Assembly (NCBI GenBank): GCA_964429355.1
Contig: CAYSCH010000065.1
Coordinates: 1-31,939 of the forward strand
Direction: 5' to 3'
Origin: JAAYAY01 sp964429355
Lineage (GTDB): Bacteria > Planctomycetota > Planctomycetia > Pirellulales > Thermoguttaceae
DNA length: 31,939 nt
Shown: positions 1-8,582 of the stretch, one piece after another
Layout: each line of letters starts with the position of its first letter
Numbering within the stretch: position 1 is the stretch's first letter
Notes under the pieces: generated by a model
The model's input: only the letters and a program-made list of their open reading frames with translations
Database searches by the model: none
What the model was told of the DNA's origin: nothing
Translations under genes and position numbers: made by a program

Positions 1-50
1 TTTCCCCGCTTGGCATTTACGTAAAAGACGGCAATAATGGTCCTAGCCCC

Positions 51-66
51 TGGTTCCAGCGAACCA
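51..66 (+). other. Small leader hairpin before the serine recombinase
   Basis: TGGTTC and GAACCA (51-56 and 61-66) form a 6-bp stem with loop CAGC. It lies 22 bases upstream of the recombinase start and just before its Shine-Dalgarno stretch (GGGAGAAAGGG). A palindrome TTTACGTAAA lies near 17-26. Either could belong to regulation or to an attachment site, since large serine integrases often lie next to their att site, but no crossover dinucleotide can be identified from one junction. Confidence 0.3.
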
Positions 67-88
67 AGACGGGAGAAAGGGACCGACC

Positions 89-1735
89 ATGCCCACCGCA
101 TACAGCTACGTTCGCTTCAGCACAAAGAAACAGGCCGAGGGAGACAGCCTGCGTCGTCAGACTGACAAGGCAAGGAATTGGTGCGAGGCGAACGGCTACA
201 CTCTCTCGGACCAGAACTACCAGGACTTGGGCGTAAGTAGCTTCCGTGGAACGAACGTCACCAAGGGGGCATTGGGCGAGTTCCTGAAGGTTGCGGGGAA
301 GAAGGTCAAGCCGGGGTCGGTCCTGGTAGTCGAGAGCCTTGATCGAGTCTCCCGCCAGGACATTTGGGAAACTGTGCCGCTGCTTCGCCAAATCCTGAAG
401 GCCGGTGTCGATATTGTCACGCTCATTCCCGTGGCTCAACGTCTCACGGCGCAGAGCGACGACATGGAAATCCTCTGGGCCATGCTCGATGTTATTCGCA
501 GTCGGAAGGAAAGCCTCGTCAAGTCAGACCGGTTGAAGGAGTCGTGGACTACGAAACGTCAACAGGCGGCACGCAAGGAGAAGATCATCAACGGCCACCT
601 ACCGACTTGGCTGCAACGTGACGGGAACAAGTGGATTGTTGACCCCGAGCAGAAGGCCACCATCCGGCGGATATTCACGTTGGCACTGACGATGGGGGGC
701 TACTCGATTGCAAAGCAACTCAACGCTGAGGGGGTGAAGACGCTTGGCCTGAGCAAACACTGGAACGATGGCGTGGTAACATCACTCCTTCGCAATCGTC
801 GGGTCATCGGATACTACCAGCCACGCAATGACAAGCGGCAGGCGATGGGCCACGAGATCGAGGGATACTATCCGGTGATTGTGGACAAAGACCTCTTCTA
901 CCGGGTACAGGAAATCGTCAAGCGACGGAAACGCCTGCCTGGGCGAAGTGGCGACGGATGCGCCTGTCTCTTCACCGGCCTATGGAGAGACCCGAGCATC
1001 GACCTTCACTGGACGCTCGTAAGACGAACGTACAAGGACAACGTGTACACGTACATGTATCCAGCGGGTGCCGACCGTGGCCTTGTCATCGGCTATTGCT
1101 TCAAGTACCCGCTCTTTGAGCGAGCATTCCTCCATTTTATGAAGGAACTGACGCCCGAGGATTTCGGGGACGTGGGTTCTCAAGTCGATGCCGACATCAC
1201 CACCGCACGAGGCTCCATCGCTGATCTTGATTACCGCATCGACCAACTGACCGACTCGCTACGCACCTCCGGTGACTTCGAGGCGGGCCTGATGCTCTTG
1301 CGGCGATTGGAGGAAGATCGCAAAAAGTCCAACGCCGAGTTGGAGGAGCTTCTTTCCAAGTCCACGGTGTCCCCGATGGAGACGTTACGGGCCACCGAAT
1401 GCGTGCTGGAGCGGATTGACAAAGCGAAGGGGTTGCAGTTGACCGAACTTCGACGGCAGTTGAAGACCCATATCGCCGAACTGTTCTCGACGATTGACGT
1501 GCTTGTTTACAAACGAGACGGATTCACTTGCCTCGATTGCCAAGCCAACTTCCGTTCAGGCGGATGCCGACAGTTTTGCCTGTGGTATCGGCCACAACGG
1601 AACGCCGATGATGAGTGCGAGTACAGAATACCCTGGGGAACAGACCAGCCGGTGCAGCCCAAGCCGAAGCACGATCTACACAACTACGATCCTGGCCTCT
1701 ATCGCCCAATGTATGAGCGGCTGCGTCCCCGATAG
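89..1735 (+). CDS. Large serine recombinase (site-specific integrase)
   Basis: 548 residues, the usual size of a large serine integrase. The N-terminal resolvase catalytic domain (about 1-145) shows the nucleophile region YVRFS with Ser11 and the ESLDRVSRQ block (Arg86, Ser88, Arg89). A recombinase domain follows (about 165-275; VDPEQK, IRRIF, SIAKQLN, LLRNRRVIGYY). The zinc-ribbon region is poor: CAC near 291-293 and a lone Cys further on, without the usual CxxC pair. A coiled coil (about 365-425) and a Cys-rich tail (CLDC, GGC, FC) come next. The ATG at 89 is preceded by GGGAGAAAGGG. The protein would cut and rejoin DNA through a Ser-linked intermediate to integrate or excise an element. 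The gene lies at the window edge, so its partner att site may be outside. Confidence 0.93.
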   Translation: MPTAYSYVRFSTKKQAEGDSLRRQTDKARNWCEANGYTLSDQNYQDLGVSSFRGTNVTKGALGEFLKVAGKKVKPGSVLVVESLDRVSRQDIWETVPLLRQILKAGVDIVTLIPVAQRLTAQSDDMEILWAMLDVIRSRKESLVKSDRLKESWTTKRQQAARKEKIINGHLPTWLQRDGNKWIVDPEQKATIRRIFTLALTMGGYSIAKQLNAEGVKTLGLSKHWNDGVVTSLLRNRRVIGYYQPRNDKRQAMGHEIEGYYPVIVDKDLFYRVQEIVKRRKRLPGRSGDGCACLFTGLWRDPSIDLHWTLVRRTYKDNVYTYMYPAGADRGLVIGYCFKYPLFERAFLHFMKELTPEDFGDVGSQVDADITTARGSIADLDYRIDQLTDSLRTSGDFEAGLMLLRRLEEDRKKSNAELEELLSKSTVSPMETLRATECVLERIDKAKGLQLTELRRQLKTHIAELFSTIDVLVYKRDGFTCLDCQANFRSGGCRQFCLWYRPQRNADDECEYRIPWGTDQPVQPKPKHDLHNYDPGLYRPMYERLRPR

Positions 1736-2005
1736 AGACTGCAATTCTCGGAACGGGGCCAACTTACTATATTCTTTCCGAAGTAGTAGCCGATGCCTCC
1801 GCCACGCCTTGCGAGACAGCAAGCTCGCCCACCTCATCGCACATTCCTCACACGAGGGGTTGTTCTGCGCCTGCTTCGCCCACGTCTCAATGCTGAGCGG
1901 CGCATTTGCGCTTCTACACGAACCGCAGCATCCCTGAACGTCTCCTTGTCCGGAGGACACCAACCATCGCCCATTTGCCGACCGCAACACCTGGGAGAAA
2001 CCACG
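1736..2005 (+). other. Spacer after the recombinase; carries one GGACACC
   Basis: 270 bases with no convincing gene. CCCCG and CGGGG flank the recombinase stop region (around 1728-1757) and could form a weak hairpin with an inner GAG/CTC pair, but no T-run follows. GGACACC occurs at 1955-1961, 44 bases before the next start codon and on the coding strand of that gene. This is the placement seen repeatedly in the 13.4-23.3 kb array. GGGAGAAACCACG precedes the ATG at 2006. Confidence 0.5.
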
Positions 2006-2656
2006 ATGGCTGACGAACAACTGCACATCCCGACCCAACCGGTCGAATACCTTGCCGTCTCCGAAGGACTCCTGGGCCATCCGACCACGGGGCAGCCGGT
2101 GGTGATCGTCACGATTCGGCCCGATCCGCCGAGCTTCTTGGTGGTCAACCTCGCCTTGCCCATTGACCAAGCGTGGCGGCTGGCACGAGACATCGAGAAC
2201 CTGCTGATCCCCTTCGCCTTCTTGTTGGCCATCCCGCTGATGACTGGCTGCGGATTGAGAGCGGATGTCGAGTCGGCGAAGTGGTCTTCGTCGTCGGCTG
2301 AGAGGGCAAGAACATCTGTCGAAGTGGATGTCCTGCATCCTCAGCGGCCGAAGCCGGTCGCAGAGACGAGAACCACGGAACCGCAGCCAGAGCCCGTAGC
2401 AGTTGAAGAGAAGCCGGTGATCGGCTCGGGCAACACGACGGTCATCATCAACTACCGTGGCGGCGATACGCATTACGAGACGCACACGCACGTCCATGTC
2501 CACGAAGCGCCACCGCCGTGCGTGGAGGAGCGGGTCACTGCTCGTCGAGAAATCCAGGTTGAGCCGCCTCGCCCGGTGGATGATAGGTGTGAACGGTTGG
2601 CCCGAGAGCATGAAAAGCGGGTCGAAATGTGGCGCAAGCTTCCTTTCGGGCGCTGA
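2006..2656 (+). CDS. Hypothetical protein: small N-terminal unit joined to a lipoprotein-like C-terminus
   Basis: 216 residues from the ATG at 2006 (SD GGGAG). Residues 1-68 look like a small soluble protein with a beta-rich centre (QPVVIVTIRPDPP, FLVVNLALPIDQAW). Residues 69-85 are a hydrophobic run ending in a lipobox-like sequence (PLMTGC). The rest is Ser/Pro/Glu-rich, with a VIINYRGG segment, a His-rich patch (HTHVHVH) and a charged C-terminus. A lipobox normally lies about 20 residues from the start, so its place here in mid-protein suggests in-frame fusion of a small gene with a lipoprotein gene that lost its start. No function is recognised. The leader resembles those of the array genes (GGACACC 44 bases upstream, AAACCACG before the ATG). 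Confidence 0.6.
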   Translation: MADEQLHIPTQPVEYLAVSEGLLGHPTTGQPVVIVTIRPDPPSFLVVNLALPIDQAWRLARDIENLLIPFAFLLAIPLMTGCGLRADVESAKWSSSSAERARTSVEVDVLHPQRPKPVAETRTTEPQPEPVAVEEKPVIGSGNTTVIINYRGGDTHYETHTHVHVHEAPPPCVEERVTARREIQVEPPRPVDDRCERLAREHEKRVEMWRKLPFGR

Positions 2657-2684
2657 GCCGCCGAGTGCAAGGGGATTGCGGCTC
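2655..2684. terminator. Hairpin at a convergent gene junction
   Basis: GAGCCGC (2655-2661) and GCGGCTC (2678-2684) form a perfect 7-bp stem between the ends of two convergent genes. Neither side has a T-run, so intrinsic termination is not assured. The position between converging stop codons suggests a bidirectional transcript-end structure. Confidence 0.35.
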
Positions 2685-2703
2685 GTCCAACTTCCTGGGC
2701 AGA

Positions 2704-4407
2704 CTACTCAGAAATCGGCACCACCTCCACGTTCCTGAACTCGAAGCCTGCGCCACCCTGCACCCAAAACGGAGAGGGAACGAAAACACTGCATTCGGCC
2801 TCTTGGATAACCTTCCCGTTCAAGACCACCTGCCATTGCTTGACCTCGATCTTCATCCGCACGTCGTTCCATTGCCCAAGCGGTTTTTCCGCTTCCGCCA
2901 TCGGGCCAAGCGACATCTCCTCGCCTTCCTTCAGCACCGTCTGTCCCGCCAATGGCACGAAATGATGGCCCAACGCTCCCAGAAGCCCGGTCCCGTGTGG
3001 ACTACCGATCATCAGGGCGCAGTTCGGTTGCAGGACGAAGTTGCACCATCCGGCTTCCGGGCGACGATACTGGAACGTTACGATGTATCGGTCGAACTGG
3101 GATAACGTGGCGTTGGAGATGACGGCACCTATCGGTATTGTGATGCTGTCCTGAACCTCGTCGTACTCCACCACTTTCTCGATGCGCATCTTGGGTTCGT
3201 GAACCTGCCACGACGCCAAGTTGCTGACACTCAACCTGATCGAGGGAAGCGTCGGTGGCGAATTGATTGACTCGTGCGATACGTTTGGCAGAAACCGCCC
3301 TGCCACGATCAAGACAGCGATGACGACCACCGCCAGACCGGCGGTCATCAACAGCCACCCACGGAATCGGAACGTCGGCCGACTTCGCAGCGCCTCGGCC
3401 AATTCCGCCGCAGAAGGGAAGCGGTCGGCTGGATGCTTCGCCAAGCAGCGAAGGCAGATCGCTTCGAGTTGCGTGGGGATCTCGCTGTCGATGGACCGAG
3501 GCGGAACCGGCGCTCTCAGGAGAATCTGCTCTCTCACGGCGGTCGGCGTCCGAGCCTGATACGGGAGCCGACCGGTCAGTAGCTCAAACAGGACCACTCC
3601 CAAAGCGTAGATGTCGGTGCGGGGGCCGATGAGTTGCACTTCCCCCGTCAGTTGCTCGGGGGCCATGTAGGGCAGCGTGCCCGACCGGGGGAGTCTTCGG
3701 TCAGCGATTTCCTCCGTGGTCACGGCAATGCCGAAGTCAGTGATCTGCGGCTTGCCCTGGTCGTCCAAGACGATGTTGCGGGGCTTGATGTCCCGATGGA
3801 CAAATCCCTGCTGGTGGGCAAAGTGCAGGGCATCGGCGATTTCGGCCACAAGGCGGGCGGCTTCCGTAGGGCTGGGCTTCTGCTTGGCGATCCGGTCGGC
3901 CAAGTTCTGGCCTTCGATCAGATCGGACACGAAGAACCATAGACCATCGTGCCGACCAACGTCGTGGATCGGAACGATGCCAGGATGGCGCAGCTTGGCA
4001 ACCCGCCGAGCTTCGTGCAGCAAGGCGTCGTCACGCTCGGGAGTCCCTTCCCCGCTGGCTTTGGCGACTTTCACCGCCACGAAACGGTCCAACTCGGGAT
4101 CGTAGCCCCGGTACACTCGGCCAAACCCGCCCTCGGCCAGAAAGGCGTCGATCCGATAGCGACCGTCCAGCGTTTTCGAGATGAGGGGATCGGGGGCAAG
4201 TGGTTTCTCAGGGAGATCGGAGTCGTCCTGCTTCATCCACGCCATCTTCTTCAGCACGTCGATCTGGCGGCGAAGGGGCTCAATCAAATCGGGGCACTCG
4301 GCGCAAAGCTCTTCGGCGGAAACGTCATCGCCCTGTTCCCACGCTTCTTCCCAGCGAATGAGAAGCTCGGCCAGTTTTTCGGAAACGTCGGCCATGTGGC
4401 GGCTCAC
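2704..4407 (-). CDS. Membrane-anchored Ser/Thr protein kinase with C-terminal jelly-roll-like domain
   Basis: 567 residues counted from a GTG at 4407 that overlaps the upstream sigma gene stop by 4 bases; an ATG at 4395 is an alternative. A short helical N-terminal region precedes a complete Hanks-type kinase domain (about 84-340): Gly loop EGGFGRVY, VAVK lysine (Lys113), HRDIKPRN (Asp206), DFG (224-226), APE (249-251) and RTDIYALGVVLFELL. One transmembrane helix follows at about 351-371, then an exported or periplasmic domain of about 190 residues with YIVTFQYRRPEAGWCNFV and WNDVRMKIEVKQWQVVLNG. That domain resembles the 3-keto-disaccharide hydrolase/LamG-like sandwiches common in planctomycetes, and also the C-terminus of 10300-11427. 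Such kinases phosphorylate cytosolic targets in response to an outside ligand; the coupled sigma factor is a candidate partner. Confidence 0.93.
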   Translation of the reverse strand: MSRHMADVSEKLAELLIRWEEAWEQGDDVSAEELCAECPDLIEPLRRQIDVLKKMAWMKQDDSDLPEKPLAPDPLISKTLDGRYRIDAFLAEGGFGRVYRGYDPELDRFVAVKVAKASGEGTPERDDALLHEARRVAKLRHPGIVPIHDVGRHDGLWFFVSDLIEGQNLADRIAKQKPSPTEAARLVAEIADALHFAHQQGFVHRDIKPRNIVLDDQGKPQITDFGIAVTTEEIADRRLPRSGTLPYMAPEQLTGEVQLIGPRTDIYALGVVLFELLTGRLPYQARTPTAVREQILLRAPVPPRSIDSEIPTQLEAICLRCLAKHPADRFPSAAELAEALRSRPTFRFRGWLLMTAGLAVVVIAVLIVAGRFLPNVSHESINSPPTLPSIRLSVSNLASWQVHEPKMRIEKVVEYDEVQDSITIPIGAVISNATLSQFDRYIVTFQYRRPEAGWCNFVLQPNCALMIGSPHGTGLLGALGHHFVPLAGQTVLKEGEEMSLGPMAEAEKPLGQWNDVRMKIEVKQWQVVLNGKVIQEAECSVFVPSPFWVQGGAGFEFRNVEVVPISE

Positions 4408-4991
4408 TCAAACTCGTGGTTGCTCAAGACTTCATACAATGCCAACCGAGCCGCTTGCCAGCGACGTTTCAGTGTCGCCAGGGAGACCCCCAGCACCTCC
4501 GCTGCTTCGGGCTGCGACAGTCCCTCGTACCAAATCAGGTCCACCGCACTTCGCTGCTCCTCGGGCATTCTTTCGATGGTTTCATGGAAGGTTGCCCAAC
4601 CTTCGAGGCTCTCAGGCCGGGAGCATTCATCGGCGATGACCTCTAATAACCGCCCTCCATCCGAATGGTGATTCGCACCTCGTCCCTCGGCTCCGTAGTA
4701 GTGGCGGGCAAGGTCGATCAGTTCTCGGCGAATCTGCGTGGCAGCCAAGCCGTAGAACTGACCTGTCGAGTCCGGCTTCACCTCGGCCAGTGCCCGATGG
4801 AGGCGAAGCATGGCGTTCTGGAGCACGTCGTCCGTTTCCGACCATCGCCGAACTCCTGGAAAGCGGCGAAGCATCTGGTGCGTGAGCATCCGCAGCCGCT
4901 CGCAGGCGTGTTCGATGATCTCGTTGCGAAAATCGGCGTCCTCGATCCGGGCGAGGTCAAGCCAACGCTGAAGCCCCGTCGTGTGGCCCAT
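4404..4991 (-). CDS. ECF-type RNA polymerase sigma factor
   Basis: 195 residues from the ATG at 4991, preceded by a purine-rich AGAGGATGGGGAG; longer in-frame upstream starts lack support. The region 2-like part (about 45-100) contains ETDDVLQNAMLRLHRAL, and region 4 (about 135-190) contains MPEEQRSAVDLIWYEGLSQ, EAAEVLGVSLATLKRRW, a clear helix-turn-helix for the -35 element. It resembles the short planctomycete ECF factors (RHYYGAEGRG loop) encoded next to WD40 or kinase genes. Its stop overlaps the kinase start, so the two are translationally coupled and likely act together. It directs polymerase to a specific promoter set; the targets are not visible here. Confidence 0.93.
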   Translation of the reverse strand: MGHTTGLQRWLDLARIEDADFRNEIIEHACERLRMLTHQMLRRFPGVRRWSETDDVLQNAMLRLHRALAEVKPDSTGQFYGLAATQIRRELIDLARHYYGAEGRGANHHSDGGRLLEVIADECSRPESLEGWATFHETIERMPEEQRSAVDLIWYEGLSQPEAAEVLGVSLATLKRRWQAARLALYEVLSNHEFE

Positions 4992-5607
4992 CTCCCCATC
5001 CTCTCTCCTCATGCGTGGTGGTTGTCCGCATGGGCGTGCGTTGCCCCAGTCTACCACGGGGCTCGCACGAGGGGGATTCCGGCCAGAGGACGAGACGTTC
5101 CCTCAACTGGAATAGCGGAAGCGGACGCCCAATCGGCTCACGGTCCCTCCTTTGGAGTGGCAGGCATAAACGCTTGTTGCCACCCTTTCCTGTGGCTAAT
5201 ATCAAGGCTGAAATGCGCTGAGTTCTGCCAGCTATAGCAGGAGAAATTGCACGTAAACGTGGTCCGTTGGGCCACGATGAGACAACTCGAAGACTTGCGA
5301 AAGTCAGTTCTGCTTCGCCGAAAACCGCCAACCTGGGCCTCACGGCCCTTGAACACACGAAAGCAGTGCTGGTCTGTCGCTCCCCGCAAGGGGAGCGTCG
5401 GCCATGCGCTGTTTCGTGTGCCCCTTGGCGGGGGTTCGGCGAGCGGCCGTGGTGCGGACGCTCCCTCTTTTCTTGCGCACGTACCCAAAGCCGCTGAACG
5501 TGGACGGAATTCCGTGAGCCGGTTTGTTCGTCCCTCTCGCTTACGGAGTAGAGGGTGGCGTGGGCGACCACCTGGGACTTTGGCCGGGGCACTGGGAGAG
5601 ATCGTTG
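4992..5607. other. Divergent intergenic region between sigma/kinase and GYF genes
   Basis: 616 bases without a convincing gene; the overlapping reading frames here have no family-like sequence. It must hold the promoters for the sigma/kinase pair (leftward) and the GYF cluster (rightward), but no consensus -35/-10 stands out. A perfect 8-bp stem with a GCAA tetraloop (CGCTCCCC / GGGGAGCG, 5378-5397) is the clearest structure. A related GGGGAGCGACCAACAG occurs after the first GYF gene near 6709. Confidence 0.5.
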
Positions 5608-6699
5608 ATGGCGCATCAGTGGTACTACGCCCAGGGCGGCGAGCGAAAAGGTCCGGTGAGTGACCAGCAGTTGAAGGAACTGGCCGCTTCGGGGGAATTG
5701 TCGCCGGACGACGCCGTTTGGGCGGAAGGTATGGGCCGGTGGGTGAAGGCACGCTCGATCTCGGGCTTGTTCCTGCCAAAGTCGGCGACACCGCCGCCGC
5801 TGCCGATTCCCAAGCCACCGGTCTCGACTGCCACGCCCGCCGTTCCACCCATACAGCCCGCTCGTTCGGCTGAGGCTCCACCGCCCCCCGTTGCTCCGGT
5901 TCGGTCGGCAACTCGTATCAACGTCAAGACTGTGATTGCGATTGTGGTTGTTGCTCTCGGCTTGTGGCGCATCATGTCCTTGGGACTGTCGTTCATTGTT
6001 CCGGGCGATCAGGTTGCCAGAGAGAAAAGCAGTGCGGGAACTCCGCTTGCCAATGCAACGTCGTCGTCTAAGGGCAACACGGTGGATCACGATTCTGCCC
6101 AGACGCCGAAGCAAGAGGCGAGTGAGGAAGACTGCACAGCATCGTTCTTTGCGGAGTACCCAGACAGCGTGAAGTCCTCGAAGTACGCTGGACGCCGCAT
6201 CACCGTGACTGGAAAGTTCTCCTTCTATGGTGTTCATGGTGAGGGAGCAAGAGTCACCCTCCAACAAGTACATGCCGACGTATCGGCGTTGTGCTTCTTT
6301 CAGGCGAAGGACTGGAATGCTGACACGTTCAAGAACTCTGGGATGTTGTACACGATCAGCGGAAGATTCAAGGGACTGCGTGGCGACGACTTCAGCGTTA
6401 TCGAACTCGTCGAGTGCCGTGTGGACTCCGCTGGACCTGTGCCCAAGGTGTCGTCTTACCGTAAGGGATATGAGTCGGGCAGAGAAACTGGCGAGAACTT
6501 TGTACGCATAATCACACAACCTAACGTTCTTCCCGAAGCCAAACAGGTATGCGTAAACCAAGCGAGGGAGTTGTATCGAAACCGCCTGCGGGCTTACGAA
6601 CGATGGCGAGACATTGAGCCTGACCAAGCGGAGCATCAGAAAGGCATAGCAGACGGCATCAAGGACGTGCTGTCCGAAGCGGGAGTGTCCATAGAGTGA
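5608..6699 (+). CDS. GYF_2-domain membrane protein with OB-fold-like C-terminus
   Basis: 363 residues from the ATG at 5608 (SD GGGAGAG). Residues 1-55 are a GYF_2 domain (QWYYAQGGERKGPVSDQQL, ELAASGELSPDDAVW, GMGRWVKA), followed by a Pro-rich linker (about 65-100; PPPLPIPKPP). One transmembrane helix is at about 108-132. The C-terminal region (about 185-280) has YAGRRITVTGKFSFYG, RVTLQQVHADVSALCFF and YTISGRFKG, like the OB-fold tRNA_anti-like domains of unknown function. The tail is helical and charged. GYF domains bind proline-rich peptides, and here the domain is followed by its own Pro-rich linker. It is first of five GYF_2 genes in a row; the exact role is unknown. Confidence 0.85.
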   Translation: MAHQWYYAQGGERKGPVSDQQLKELAASGELSPDDAVWAEGMGRWVKARSISGLFLPKSATPPPLPIPKPPVSTATPAVPPIQPARSAEAPPPPVAPVRSATRINVKTVIAIVVVALGLWRIMSLGLSFIVPGDQVAREKSSAGTPLANATSSSKGNTVDHDSAQTPKQEASEEDCTASFFAEYPDSVKSSKYAGRRITVTGKFSFYGVHGEGARVTLQQVHADVSALCFFQAKDWNADTFKNSGMLYTISGRFKGLRGDDFSVIELVECRVDSAGPVPKVSSYRKGYESGRETGENFVRIITQPNVLPEAKQVCVNQARELYRNRLRAYERWRDIEPDQAEHQKGIADGIKDVLSEAGVSIE

Positions 6700-6801
6700 T
6701 GTCGCACGGGGAGCGACCAACAGAACTGGATGCAGTCGGTGAATTCTCTGGCCGGAGATCCCACCGCCGTACACGTGTAGAAGCATTGGGAGGCATCTTC
6801 G

Positions 6802-8511
6802 ATGTCGCAGCAGTGGTACTACGCCCAGGGTAACGTGCGCAAAGGCCCTGTGAGCCCCCAGCACTTGAAAGAACTGGCCACGTCGGGTCAACTTCAGTCA
6901 AGCGATCTTGTTTGGCGAGAAGGCATGTCCGAGTGGGCGAGCGCTGGCTCGATCAAAGGGCTATTCGACACGAAACCGGTCATCTCGCCGCCACCTCCTC
7001 CACCGACTCCTCGTTCGTCGCAGGGCACAACCCAGGTGACCGCCACGCCTGCCGCTCCACCCGTACATCCCGCTCGGTCTGCTGACGCTCCAGCGACCGG
7101 CGTTGCACCGGCTGGGTCAGCAACCCGCATCAACGCCAAGATGGTGATGTTGATTTCGGCTGGCGCTCTCGGCCTTTGCTGCTTCATGTGCATGGGGCTG
7201 GCGATCATGTTGCCAGCCCTTCAAGTTGTCAGAGAGAAAGGCAGAGCCGGAACGCCGCCCGCCAATGCAACGTCGTCATCTAAGGGCAGCACGACGGGCC
7301 AAGATCCCGCACAGACGCCTGCGGTGGGCAGTTCCATCGCCGCCGAGCCAGTCAGTGCATCAATCCCCAACGCCTCCGGTTTTCTGGCGCAGGTTTGCTA
7401 CAGCGCTCCCGACCCAACCCAACCCGGTCGTCTGATTCGTGGCAAATGGGGATTCGTGGATCAGTCGGGGAAGATCGTGATCGCCCCACATTTCGACGAG
7501 GCAAAGGACTTCTCTGACGGGGTGGCGCTGGGCAAGGTGAATGGCAAATGGCAGTTCGTTGATCCGACAGGGCAGAAGCCCTTCAACGAGACATTCGATG
7601 ACGCCAGTTCGTTCTCGGAAGGACGTGCCTGCGTCCGCCGTGGGGCTCGCTGGGAGATCATCGACCGAACCGGCAAGTCCATCGCACCGATTGAGGGTCT
7701 TGGCGAGCAGCATTCCGTAGAGCCGTTTTCGGATGGGATGGCTATCGTCTCTCGCAAGAGCGACGGCACGCCGCAAACCGGTGCGATTGATCTCACTGGC
7801 AAGGTCGTCATCGAGCCGATGTCGGGCCTTCTCTCGGATTTCAACGATGGGAGATCGCTCTGCATCGACGGAGAAGGAAACACACGAGTCGTTGACAGAA
7901 CGGGAGCGAATGTCCGTCCAGCGGATGCCAGTTGCGAGGTTCTGGGTGGTCTCCAGGGCGGACATTACGTGATTTCGGAGGGGCTCATCTTCTATCGAGA
8001 TAGGCCGACCCAGTTGTGTGGCTTCCTGGATACGCAGGGACGAGTGGCCATACCGGCCTCCACCGTACAGGCTGATACGACTTCCTTCGGCTACTTCAGC
8101 GAGGGACTCGCCGCTGTCTGCGGAGGCATCAACGTCAGCCGGTTGACTTCTAGCAGCGAGTTTCCCGAAAGCTACTTGAAGTGGGGCTATATCGACAAAT
8201 CGGGACGCCATGTCGTCGCACCGCAGTTTGACTACGGGGAGGCATTCTCGGAAGGACTTGCAGCCGTCAGGCCGGAAAAGGACGGCAAGTGGGGCTACAT
8301 CGACCGAACCGGGCGAATGGTCATCGCACCGCAGTTCGATAAAGCTGGCGAGTTCGTGAACGGTCTGGGGCCGGTTGGCCGGGAAAGCGTGATGCTCATC
8401 GACAAGACCGGGAAAACCGTGGTGCGATTCAGACCCGAATACGATGTCGGACACTTCCATCCGATTGGCCCCTCGGCTGAAATCCCTCCAACAAGTCGTG
8501 AGACGCCGTAA
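6802..8511 (+). CDS. GYF_2-domain membrane protein with WG repeats
   Basis: 569 residues from the ATG at 6802. The N-terminal GYF_2 domain (1-55; QWYYAQGNVRKGPVS, SDLVWREGMSEW) is followed by a Pro-rich linker (PPPPPPTPRS) and a transmembrane helix at about 114-140. From about residue 214 a run of roughly eight WG repeats begins, each with a core like KWGFVDQSGKIVIAPHFDEA, FSDGVALG or KWGYIDRTGRMVIAPQFD. WG repeats form beta structures of unknown ligand and are common in exported bacterial proteins, so the repeats are probably outside the cytoplasm with the GYF domain inside. The N-terminus is nearly identical to that of 8583-10202, pointing to recent duplication. Confidence 0.9.
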   Translation: MSQQWYYAQGNVRKGPVSPQHLKELATSGQLQSSDLVWREGMSEWASAGSIKGLFDTKPVISPPPPPPTPRSSQGTTQVTATPAAPPVHPARSADAPATGVAPAGSATRINAKMVMLISAGALGLCCFMCMGLAIMLPALQVVREKGRAGTPPANATSSSKGSTTGQDPAQTPAVGSSIAAEPVSASIPNASGFLAQVCYSAPDPTQPGRLIRGKWGFVDQSGKIVIAPHFDEAKDFSDGVALGKVNGKWQFVDPTGQKPFNETFDDASSFSEGRACVRRGARWEIIDRTGKSIAPIEGLGEQHSVEPFSDGMAIVSRKSDGTPQTGAIDLTGKVVIEPMSGLLSDFNDGRSLCIDGEGNTRVVDRTGANVRPADASCEVLGGLQGGHYVISEGLIFYRDRPTQLCGFLDTQGRVAIPASTVQADTTSFGYFSEGLAAVCGGINVSRLTSSSEFPESYLKWGYIDKSGRHVVAPQFDYGEAFSEGLAAVRPEKDGKWGYIDRTGRMVIAPQFDKAGEFVNGLGPVGRESVMLIDKTGKTVVRFRPEYDVGHFHPIGPSAEIPPTSRETP

Positions 8512-8582
8512 CGGCAAAAAGACCCAACAACACAGAAACCTCAACGCAGCCGTGCGGCCATCATACCAGGAGAACCACCGAG

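Noticed and set aside
1369..1375. GGTGTCC inside the serine recombinase gene
   Set aside because: A single copy on the coding strand in the opposite sense to the array copies; expected by chance.
4957..6891. Long 644-residue minus-strand frame over the sigma upstream region and first GYF gene
   Set aside because: It runs antisense to a well-supported GYF gene, is Arg/His-rich and shows no domain; it is a high-GC shadow.
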